Shown here: positions 1 through 5,831 of the stretch, in pieces
Position numbering within the stretch: position 1 is the first letter of the stretch
Layout: every line of letters starts with the position of its first letter
Source of the DNA: CAZAOY01 sp964486925
Lineage (GTDB): Bacteria > Bacillota > Clostridia > Oscillospirales > Ruminococcaceae
DNA length: 19,867 nt
Direction: 5' to 3'
Assembly (NCBI GenBank): GCA_964486925.1
Contig: CAZAOY010000047.1
Coordinates: 1 to 19,867, forward strand
Translations under genes and position numbers: made by a program
The notes under the pieces: generated by a model
Seen by the model: only the letters and a program-made list of their open reading frames with translations
What the model was told of the DNA's origin: nothing
The model's database searches: none

Positions 1-78
1 ATCCCTGCAAAGGAGGATGAGGTAGTAATTGCAAAGGTAAAAGCGCTTGCGGATATGCTTAGGGGTAGCGCTGATTAG
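1..78 (+). CDS. 3' end of an unidentified protein (partial)
   Basis: An open frame enters from the left edge in frame 1 and ends at TAG. It gives 25 residues, beginning IPAKEDEVV and ending LRGSAD, with a mixed-charge helical look. Too little is present to name a family. No clear terminator hairpin follows before the next promoter about 45 bases downstream. Confidence 0.6.
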   Translation: MPAKEDEVVIAKVKALADMLRGSAD

Positions 79-122
79 ATAATGCGTACCTGTAATAAAT
101 TTATATTATATTTAGATTATAG

Positions 123-151
123 TTGAAATTTTTAGCTTTATGTGGTATTAT
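123..151 (+). promoter_or_regulatory. Sigma-A-type promoter of the kinase transcript
   Basis: TTGAAA (123-128), a 17-base spacer and TATTAT (146-151) preceded by TGG give a near-consensus extended -10 promoter. Transcription would start near 158, leaving a leader of about 140 bases before the kinase start at 301. Confidence 0.7.
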
Positions 152-231
152 GAGGGTAGAAGGATAGAAGGGTACTTCACAAGCAAGCTTGTGTTTATAT
201 AAACTTTAAACGCTAAAGGAGATGATTTTTT

Positions 232-276
232 ATGGGAATATCATATAGCAGAACAAGGAAGGTGACCATATTGTAG
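232..276 (+). CDS. Possible 14-residue leader peptide
   Basis: AAAGGAGA (215-222) lies nine bases before an ATG that opens MGISYSRTRKVTIL and stops at TAG. It sits in the leader of the kinase gene, 24 bases ahead of the kinase start. The reading frame is short enough to occur by chance, but the ribosome binding site is good. The peptide matches nothing I recognise. Confidence 0.35.
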   Translation: MGISYSRTRKVTIL

Positions 277-283
277 CCTTCCT
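256..283 (+). promoter_or_regulatory. Leader hairpin upstream of the kinase start
   Basis: AGGAAGG (256-262) pairs perfectly with CCTTCCT (277-283) around a 14-base loop. The stem covers the end of the small leader ORF, whose stop codon is at 274-276, and ends eight bases before the kinase Shine-Dalgarno sequence at 291. A second small hairpin, CACAAG/CTTGTG, lies at 178-193. Ribosomes translating the leader ORF would open the second stem, so a coupling role is conceivable but is inference. Confidence 0.4.
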
Positions 284-300
284 AACAGATGGAGGAGATT

Positions 301-1212
301 ATGGTTAATATTAAACTAGATAGCGTTAGCTTTGAGCTAAAAGAGCAACACGATTTTTCTTGGATTAATTCAATTGGTAAGGTTTTTACGGTTTTTTCGC
401 AAAATGATTCAGGTAATATTAGCTTTGGTGTTGATAATGGTGTTGAGAAGTATTTTATTAAAGTAGCAGGCTTAAAAACAGCTAGGTCGGTGTGCTCGAC
501 TAAAGAAGCGGTTGACTCATTAAAAGCGGCAGTGCAAGTTTACGAGGAGATAGAGCACCCAAACCTAATTAAGCTTGTTTCCCATTATGCTGTTGGCAAT
601 ATCTATGTTGCCATATTTAAATGGGTAGAGGGTGATTGTTTGTTTGATTACTGGAATTTTGAGAGATACAGTATAGATCCTCAAATTATCCCGCCCCAAA
701 GGCGATTTAAGCAGATGTCTATTGAGAAGCGTATTAAATCCGCCGAAGCTTTGTTTTCCGTTTTAGAGGCAGTTTCAAAAAGCAACTATGTAGCTGTGGA
801 TTTCTATGACGGTAGCATTATGTATGACTTTAATACAGATACAACTACCATTTGTGATATCGACTTTTTTAGGAAGAACCCCACCTTTAACGATATGGGG
901 GAGGATTATTGGGGAACTAAAAGGTTAAAAGCGCCAGAAGAATATATCTATGGTGCAGTTATTAATGAAGCTACCAATGTCTATACACTAGGAGCATTAC
1001 TGTTTAGCTCTTACTTTGGTAACTATACAGATGATGATATAGCAAAGAGATATGAAAGGAATGCGTTTGCGCCGTGTGCATATGAAAGCTGGGAACTAAA
1101 CAAAGAGAGCTTTGATGTCGCAAAGAAAGCTACTGCCATTCAAAGGAGCGAACGGTATGAAACGATTGGTGAGTTTCATATCGCATGGAATAATGCTCTG
1201 CTAGCAAGATAA
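301..1212 (+). CDS. Divergent Ser/Thr protein kinase-like protein
   Basis: This is a 303-residue protein-kinase-fold protein. From the chosen start, FIKVAG carries the ATP-binding lysine (K54) and a helix-C Glu precedes HPNLIKL. VDFYDGSIMYD (about 166-176) stands where HRDxxxxN is expected, with D167 as catalytic Asp and Ser at the usual Asn position. CDID (185-188) replaces DFG, and APE (211-213) closes the activation segment. I know such VDFYD/DID proteins as a Bacillota Ser/Thr-kinase family; the substrate is unknown. No membrane segment or extracellular sensor domain is present, so it should be cytosolic. An ATG at 289 is also in frame, but GGAGGAG at 291-297 fits only the ATG at 301. The gene follows its own promoter and a structured leader. 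Aminoglycoside-phosphotransferase-type small-molecule kinase activity remains an alternative. Confidence 0.75.
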   Translation: MVNIKLDSVSFELKEQHDFSWINSIGKVFTVFSQNDSGNISFGVDNGVEKYFIKVAGLKTARSVCSTKEAVDSLKAAVQVYEEIEHPNLIKLVSHYAVGNIYVAIFKWVEGDCLFDYWNFERYSIDPQIIPPQRRFKQMSIEKRIKSAEALFSVLEAVSKSNYVAVDFYDGSIMYDFNTDTTTICDIDFFRKNPTFNDMGEDYWGTKRLKAPEEYIYGAVINEATNVYTLGALLFSSYFGNYTDDDIAKRYERNAFAPCAYESWELNKESFDVAKKATAIQRSERYETIGEFHIAWNNALLAR

Positions 1213-1268
1213 CCGTTACATTTTACTTTGCATTAAAATTTTAATTGTACAAAGGGGGAGTGAGTAAG

Positions 1269-1463
1269 ATGGATTCAAATCGGGTTGACCTATTTTGGAG
1301 GTTAAGTCTGGCTGTTATTGTAGTTGGTACTTTAGTCTTAGTGGGGACAAAGATGGTTAACATAGAACTGGCGGATATAGTGGTACGCATAGTCGGTATT
1401 ACCGAATTAATAGCGTTTCTTGTGTTTTCGTTTACGACGGTGCAAAGGTCAAAGAGAAGATAG
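1269..1463 (+). CDS. Small two-helix membrane protein
   Basis: This 64-residue protein has two hydrophobic stretches: roughly residues 8-25, around LSLAVIVVGTLVLVG, and residues 38-55, around VGITELIAFLVFSF. A basic tail (QRSKRR) suggests a cytoplasmic C-terminus. An in-frame ATG at 1245 exists, but AAGGGGGAG at 1252-1260 sits eight bases before the ATG at 1269, which I chose. It lies 56 bases after the kinase gene with no terminator between them, so co-transcription is likely. I do not recognise the family. A partner or membrane anchor for the kinase is only a guess. Confidence 0.65.
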   Translation: MDSNRVDLFWRLSLAVIVVGTLVLVGTKMVNIELADIVVRIVGITELIAFLVFSFTTVQRSKRR

Positions 1464-1515
1464 TATACTTATAGTTATATAACGATAAAATATACAAGGT
1501 TAGGGGATGATTAGT

Positions 1516-2079
1516 ATGAAAAAGCCGTATGTTATCGGTATCGCAGGGGGGAGTGCCAGCGGAAAATCCTACCTATGCGATAAGTTAGAGCGAAGCCTTA
1601 AAGACTTAAAGGTTGAGGTAATCCATATGGACGACTACTTTAAGCAGGAAACCCAACGACCATACTCTAAAGCATTCATCTCTGATAGGATGTATGTTGA
1701 TGACAACCACCCGCAGACCATGGATCTACCGCAGCTTAGCAGTGACCTTGAAAAGCTACTGGAGCAGGGCGGTATGGACGTTATAGTAATCGAAGGGTTA
1801 TTGACGCTTAGGGATAAAAACATCTATGAAAAGCTTGATTTAAAGCTGTTTGTAGACTGCCGTGCTGACGAAAGGATAGTTCGCAGATTAAAACGAAACA
1901 TGCAGTGGGGGTTAACCTTTGATGAGATCTCCAACGTATATCTGGATATGGTTAGGTATCGCCATGACGAATATGTAGAACCATCTAGATGGCGGGCGGA
2001 TATTATCTTTAACGGATCGCATTTTTCAGAGAAGGCGCTAGATGTTATTGTCAACCATATAAGGTCATACATAGCGTAG
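1516..2079 (+). CDS. Uridine kinase-like P-loop NTPase
   Basis: The N-terminus MKKPYVIGIAGGSASGKS contains the Walker A loop GGSASGKS (residues 11-18), followed by HMDDYFK and a DHPQTMDL-like segment in the positions typical of the uridine kinase/phosphoribulokinase superfamily. The family phosphorylates uridine and cytidine with GTP or ATP in pyrimidine salvage. At 187 residues it is slightly shorter than typical Udk (about 205-210), so specificity for another nucleoside or cofactor precursor cannot be excluded. The ATG at 1516 is preferred over 1507 because GGGGAT (1503-1508) lies seven bases before it and overlaps the earlier one. It stands 52 bases after the small membrane-protein gene and may share its transcript. 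Confidence 0.75.
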   Translation: MKKPYVIGIAGGSASGKSYLCDKLERSLKDLKVEVIHMDDYFKQETQRPYSKAFISDRMYVDDNHPQTMDLPQLSSDLEKLLEQGGMDVIVIEGLLTLRDKNIYEKLDLKLFVDCRADERIVRRLKRNMQWGLTFDEISNVYLDMVRYRHDEYVEPSRWRADIIFNGSHFSEKALDVIVNHIRSYIA

Positions 2080-2152
2080 GGACTGTTGGAGGTTGATACT
2101 ATCGTTGTTGGTAGTGTAGTAACAAACAGCCTATTTTAGCAATTTTACCTAG

Positions 2153-2192
2153 CAGGATACAATATGACACACTGTTGTCATATTGTATCCTG
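2153..2192. repeat. 17-bp perfect inverted repeat before the four-gene run
   Basis: CAGGATACAATATGACA (2153-2169) is exactly reverse-complemented at 2176-2192 across a six-base loop. It lies 73 bases after the uridine-kinase-like gene and 51 bases before the next start. No T-tract follows, so a classic intrinsic terminator is doubtful. Its right arm overlaps a possible promoter, TTGTCA (2175-2180), 17 bases, TATAGA (2198-2203), and TATAAT occurs at 2193-2198, so an operator role is possible. Confidence 0.75.
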
Positions 2193-2243
2193 TATAATAT
2201 AGATACTATAAATCTATATTACAAGATGGTCTGGAGGGGTTGT

Positions 2244-3374
2244 ATGAAGCAAACAAACATCGAGCTTACAAAGGTTATTTCCCACGGTGGGGTTAAAACG
2301 TCGGTTTTGGATGGGGTATTACATATAGAAACGCAGATACAGAATTGTCGCTTTGATCATATAGATATGCCGTTAAACTCATATATAAAGATACCGCAAA
2401 AATTTAAGCTACCTCTTAGGATTGATATATCTGTTAAGATGGATAGTCCTTCGTTGTTTGTTGCTTTAGGTGAAGGACATGTAACGTTTGGGACATCATT
2501 TTTGGACAACCGAAGGATAGGCGATATTGTTTCACCAAACCCAAAAAAGACTGGGTATTACGACAACCGCTTAGAGATGGATAGGGTGCATGAGGTATCG
2601 GTTATCTATGGGCTTAAATGTATGCAGATACTGATAGACGCAGAGGAGCGGTATCTTTCAAAGAAGGAGAGATACATAAAATCAGCGTTGTTAGAGGAGC
2701 TGAATAGGGAAGGGTTTGAACTAAAGCTTGCGGGTACAAAGCAGAACACATTGCAGATATCCTCTCTAGTTGTAACAGAGTTTTTAGATGAGGAGCTTTC
2801 CCACCTTACAGCACGACAGGAAACAGACAACAAATCGGGGGTTTATCTATCTGTTGACAGGGGTGTTAAGGGTGATTTTGATGAGTGTATCTCTAAGCTT
2901 TCGCCAACGCTACAGGAGCAGATAAGAGGGATTAACGATTATCTGCTTGGTTGTAAGGCTTTAAAGGTTAAGCGAAAGATAGAGGGTAACAGCTTTGCAA
3001 GCAAGCTGTCCTACGTTTCCACCCATGGATTTTCCTATTCAGTCCAGATAAGCGAAGATACAGTAAGCCATTTCTTTTGGTGGTATATGGTATCAAACTA
3101 CAGCTATCAGGATAGATATATGGGGCGTAAGAACGACCTAACCCTTGAAACCTTTAGGGAGGTTGAGAAAACCTCAAAAGAGGTGGCGGATCGTTTGTTT
3201 AGCTATTATGATGAATGTCAAGGCTGTAGAACAAGCTGTTTGGTAAAGACCTTTTATGAGCATGGCGGTAAGCGAAGGGCGGTATGTCATGGTAAGATGA
3301 TAATGAATATGAAGGTGGAAACCTTTAAAGATATATTAGTTATGTTTAAGGTTTTAGCCGAAATTGTGTTGTAG
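2244..3374 (+). CDS. Unknown protein with C-terminal four-cysteine cluster
   Basis: This 376-residue protein is not one I recognise. The N-terminal two-thirds is rich in short alternating hydrophobic strands (IDISVKMDSPSLFVALGEG and similar), suggesting a beta-sandwich. The C-terminal part is helical and holds CQGCRTSC followed by VCHGK, putting cysteines at 325, 328, 332 and 348. Their spacing suits a zinc or iron-sulfur site. There is no signal peptide or membrane segment. The start at 2244 follows GGAGG (2233-2237) by six bases; an in-frame TTG at 2175 lies inside the inverted repeat and is unlikely. The radical SAM gene begins 30 bases downstream, so the two are probably co-transcribed and may act together. 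That is inference from adjacency. Confidence 0.75.
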   Translation: MKQTNIELTKVISHGGVKTSVLDGVLHIETQIQNCRFDHIDMPLNSYIKIPQKFKLPLRIDISVKMDSPSLFVALGEGHVTFGTSFLDNRRIGDIVSPNPKKTGYYDNRLEMDRVHEVSVIYGLKCMQILIDAEERYLSKKERYIKSALLEELNREGFELKLAGTKQNTLQISSLVVTEFLDEELSHLTARQETDNKSGVYLSVDRGVKGDFDECISKLSPTLQEQIRGINDYLLGCKALKVKRKIEGNSFASKLSYVSTHGFSYSVQISEDTVSHFFWWYMVSNYSYQDRYMGRKNDLTLETFREVEKTSKEVADRLFSYYDECQGCRTSCLVKTFYEHGGKRRAVCHGKMIMNMKVETFKDILVMFKVLAEIVL

Positions 3375-3404
3375 GATAGGCAGGGTTTATACCTAGAGGT
3401 GTAT

Positions 3405-4313
3405 ATGGAATATATTGACGCAAAGAAGATTGTAATAAATGCAGATCATGTTAACTGGGATTATCTGGCGTTTGAATATGTAATGAATATCTATTGGGGT
3501 TGCAGTCACGGTTGTATCTACTGCTATGCACGAAGCGATTACTACGATAAGATAGGTAATCTGGGAGGTAACTTTGACTGTGTTAGGGCAAAGCGGGACG
3601 CGCTTAGGATAATACGGGATGACCTACGTAGAAAGGTTAAAACCGGGGTTGTGTTTACAGGCGGGATGTCCGACCCGTATAACCCTATGGAGGGGGAGCT
3701 TAAGCTAACGAGAAATGCGCTAGAGCTAATAAATGCCTTTGAATTTGGTGCTAGCATTATTACTAAAAGTGATATGGTGGTACGAGATACAGATATCCTG
3801 TTAGATATTAAAAAACATTCCCCCGCAAGCGTTAACTTTTCCATTACCTGTTCCGATGATGAGCAGGGGCTTAGGTTAGAGCCGTTTGTGGCGACCAGTA
3901 CAAAGCGGTTTGAGGCTATTAAACATCTAGCCCAAAACGGTATACATACAGGGGTTCTAATCGACCCACTAGTGCCGTATATTACCGACACTAAGGAGAA
4001 TGTTGTAGAACTCGTAAAGAAGGCAAAGTATTACGGCGCTTCCTATATCTACCTCTCCACTCAGGTGACGATGTCGCAGGGTCAGCGAGAATATTTCTAC
4101 ATGGAAGCCGAAAAACACTACCCCGGAATTGCTGATACATACAGCGAAAGATATAAGGAATATTACTACTGCAGATCCCCTCACGCGAAACGGCTTATAC
4201 AGATCTTTGCAGAGGAGTGTCAAAAGCAGAATATTATCTTTGACATGCGGGTTGCTAATCAGCTAGTGCGGTCACCATATAAAATTTCGGTTTTAGATAT
4301 AGGCAGAAGATGA
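3405..4313 (+). CDS. SplB-like radical SAM protein
   Basis: The 302-residue protein carries the radical SAM cluster motif CSHGCIYC (Cys33, Cys37, Cys40), which binds a [4Fe-4S] cluster and cleaves S-adenosylmethionine. It continues with FTGGMSDPYNPMEGELKLTR and ASIITKSDMVVRD, which match the SPL-family/Rv2578c-like group (COG1533, related to spore photoproduct lyase). Most of that group has no assigned substrate, and true spore photoproduct lyases are somewhat longer, so SplB itself is not claimed. A GTG at 3399 is in frame, but GAGG (3396-3399) favours the ATG at 3405. It sits between the cysteine-cluster gene and a GNAT gene in a tight same-strand run. It is predicted to be cytosolic. Confidence 0.85.
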   Translation: MEYIDAKKIVINADHVNWDYLAFEYVMNIYWGCSHGCIYCYARSDYYDKIGNLGGNFDCVRAKRDALRIIRDDLRRKVKTGVVFTGGMSDPYNPMEGELKLTRNALELINAFEFGASIITKSDMVVRDTDILLDIKKHSPASVNFSITCSDDEQGLRLEPFVATSTKRFEAIKHLAQNGIHTGVLIDPLVPYITDTKENVVELVKKAKYYGASYIYLSTQVTMSQGQREYFYMEAEKHYPGIADTYSERYKEYYYCRSPHAKRLIQIFAEECQKQNIIFDMRVANQLVRSPYKISVLDIGRR

Positions 4314-4334
4314 AGAAGGTATGGGAGGGTTAGG

Positions 4335-4820
4335 ATGGAGTATATAATTAGAGAGATGAAGCCAAGTGAGTACCCGCAGTTAGACGAGTTTTTGTACAAC
4401 GCAATCTTTCAGCGTGACAGTGAGAATCTGCTTCCAAAGAGCGTTACAAAGCAACCGGAGCTTCTTGTATATATCAAAGACTTTGGCAGAACGGATGACC
4501 ACTGCTTGGTGGCAGAGTGTGGACAAAAGCTTGTTGGTGCTGTCTGGACTCGGATACTTAGCGGTGAGGTTAAGGGGTTTGGTAACATAGACGAGTCTAC
4601 CCCGGAGTTTGCCATCTCATTAATTGAAGGCTATCGTAACAAAGGGATTGGAACAGCGCTTATGAAGGCTATGATTAACCTATTAACAAAGAAGGGGTAT
4701 AAGCAGACCTCGCTTGCGGTGCAGAAGGACAACTACGCTGTAAGGATGTATAAAGCGATAGGGTTTAGCATAGTGGATGAGAATGACGAGGAATACATCA
4801 TGGTATATAATTTACAGTAG
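4335..4820 (+). CDS. GNAT-family N-acetyltransferase
   Basis: This 161-residue single-domain GNAT has the acetyl-CoA pyrophosphate-binding segment YRNKGIGTALMKAM (R/QxxGxG/A) near residue 100, followed by a strand and helix reading LAVQKDNYAVRMYKAIGF, the usual motif B ending. It should acetylate an amine on a small molecule or protein; the substrate is not evident. GGGAGGG (4322-4328) precedes the ATG by about six bases. It starts 21 bases after the radical SAM gene and is followed 22 bases later by the phosphatase gene, so it is part of the same probable operon. Confidence 0.85.
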   Translation: MEYIIREMKPSEYPQLDEFLYNAIFQRDSENLLPKSVTKQPELLVYIKDFGRTDDHCLVAECGQKLVGAVWTRILSGEVKGFGNIDESTPEFAISLIEGYRNKGIGTALMKAMINLLTKKGYKQTSLAVQKDNYAVRMYKAIGFSIVDENDEEYIMVYNLQ

Positions 4821-4842
4821 ACCATAGATGAAGGAGAAAACC

Positions 4843-5559
4843 ATGACGACAGTATATTTTGTTAGGCACGCAGAGTCTGACATTAGCGTGCATGATGACC
4901 GTAGCCGCCCACTAACACCAAAGGGGTTAACCGACAGATTAATGGTGACAGACTATCTTATGGATAGAGCGATTAATGCGGTGTTATCCAGTCCGTACAA
5001 GCGATCGATCGATACTGTTTTGGATTTTGCACAAAACGCAGGATTATCGATAAAGACTGTGAAGGACTTTAGAGAACGCAGGCTAAGTGATGTATGGGTT
5101 GAGGACTTTAAAGGATTTTCCAAAAGACAGTGGGAGGACTTTACCTACAAGCTTAANNNNNNNNNNNNNNNNNNNNNNNNNNNNNNNNNNNNNNNNNNNN
5201 NNNNNNNNNNNNNNNNNNNNNNNNNNNNNNNNNNNNNNNNNNNNNNNNNNNNNNNNAGGACTTTAAAGGATTTTCCAAAAGACAGTGGGAGGACTTTACC
5301 TACAAGCTTAAAGGAGGTTCAAGACCGTAACATATCCGCTTTAAACGGTGTTTTAGAGCGGCACGAGGGTGAGAACATTGTAATTGCTACCCATGGGACA
5401 GCGCTATCCACCATTATTAACTACTACGATAACACCTATAATTACGAGGATTTTATCAAGATGGTTAACATCATGCCGTGGATGGTTCGGATGGAATTTG
5501 AGGGTAAATGGTGCGTTGCGATAGAAAAGATTGACCTATTTACATACAACAAGTCTTAG
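4843..5559 (+). CDS. Histidine phosphatase (phosphoglycerate mutase superfamily), broken by a gap
   Basis: The N-terminus MTTVYFVRHAESD holds the RHG-type phosphohistidine motif (R8, H9), and ATHGTALS near the end holds the second catalytic His. The fold removes or transfers phosphate on small molecules or proteins. AAGGAG (4831-4836) fits the ATG at 4843 better than the in-frame ATG at 4828. Positions 5157-5256 are N, and 5102-5156 is repeated exactly at 5257-5311. The two sides are in different frames: upstream reads WEDFTYKL, downstream reads SLKEVQDRN. Joining them through the shared 55 bp would reach TAA at 5328-5330. The family normally has a (G)ES motif with the proton-donor Glu just before SLKEVQ, and that piece is absent here. 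An assembly error is more likely than a pseudogene. Confidence 0.75.
   Translation: MTTVYFVRHAESDISVHDDRSRPLTPKGLTDRLMVTDYLMDRAINAVLSSPYKRSIDTVLDFAQNAGLSIKTVKDFRERRLSDVWVEDFKGFSKRQWEDFTYKLXXXXXXXXXXXXXXXXXXXXXXXXXXXXXXXXXXRTLKDFPKDSGRTLPTSLKEVQDRNISALNGVLERHEGENIVIATHGTALSTIINYYDNTYNYEDFIKMVNIMPWMVRMEFEGKWCVAIEKIDLFTYNKS
5102..5311. other. Scaffold gap of 100 N flanked by identical 55-bp ends
   Basis: The run of exactly 100 N (5157-5256) is the conventional placeholder for a gap of unknown size. The 55 bases before it (5102-5156) and after it (5257-5311) are identical, so the contigs probably overlap and the inserted length is artificial. The 10-mer GAGGACTTTA occurs twice within and next to the left flank (5101-5110 and 5134-5143), a local repeat that may have confused assembly. 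Confidence 0.95.
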
Positions 5560-5564
5560 CACCA

Positions 5565-5626
5565 TACCTTTATATAATCAAACAGTAGCAACAATTTAGG
5601 TGCTACTGTTTGATTATATAAAGGTA
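5565..5626. terminator. 26-bp perfect inverted repeat after the four-gene run
   Basis: The arm at 5565-5590 is exactly reverse-complemented at 5601-5626 around a ten-base loop. It begins five bases after the phosphatase stop. The inner core, AACAGTAGCA with TGCTACTGTT, is flanked by AT-rich paired tracts (TATATAATCAAA / TTTGATTATATA), so it could end transcripts from either side, although there is no uninterrupted T-tract. An attenuator or mobile-element remnant is an alternative. Confidence 0.55.
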
Positions 5627-5691
5627 CAAAAGCCGTTTTAATGGGACAAACCTAAGAAGGAATTAGATGCAAACAACTGCGCACGATTGGT

Positions 5692-5726
5692 CAAGAAAAT
5701 CTTGTTTGGTTATGGTAGTATATTAT
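5692..5726 (+). promoter_or_regulatory. Possible promoter region of the AraC-type gene
   Basis: TGGTAGTAT (5713-5721) and the overlapping TATTAT (5721-5726) are candidate -10 elements, the former with an extended TGn. No good -35 stands at the right distance. CAAGA/TCTTG (5692-5696 and 5700-5704) forms a small palindrome immediately upstream and could be a regulator site. Confidence 0.35.
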
Positions 5727-5736
5727 TAGGGGATTC

Positions 5737-5831
5737 GTCTGCTAGACGGGTCTACTAGACGGGTAAAACCAAAGTGTCTGGCTAAAAGGAGAAGTTTATG
5801 CTTGTATCGGATAATTTGTCTACTAGACGGT
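5737..5831 (+). repeat. Three copies of GTCTRCTAGACGG around the AraC start
   Basis: GTCTGCTAGACGG at 5737, GTCTACTAGACGG at 5750 and again at 5818 share a near-palindromic 11-bp core (GTCTA-C-TAGAC). The first two are adjacent in tandem with a 13-base period in the leader. The third falls inside codons 7-11 of the AraC gene, 68 bases on. Such spacing is common for autoregulatory operators, but it could also be a structured leader RNA, since each copy can fold. Confidence 0.7.

Noticed and set aside
2175..2243. Extension of the cysteine-cluster protein to a TTG start at 2175
   Set aside because: The start would lie in the inverted repeat with no ribosome binding site; the ATG at 2244 has GGAGG at proper spacing.
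3542..3991. Minus-strand ORF of 149 codons inside the radical SAM gene
   Set aside because: Shadow of the conserved radical SAM coding frame; no binding site or protein-like motifs.
3405..4313. Calling the radical SAM protein spore photoproduct lyase
   Set aside because: Only the family-level match is clear; the protein is short for SplB and no DNA-repair context is present.
5737..5763. Short tandem repeat considered as a CRISPR or attachment site
   Set aside because: Only two adjacent 13-base copies and one distant copy, without spacers, cas genes or an integrase; operator or leader structure fits better.
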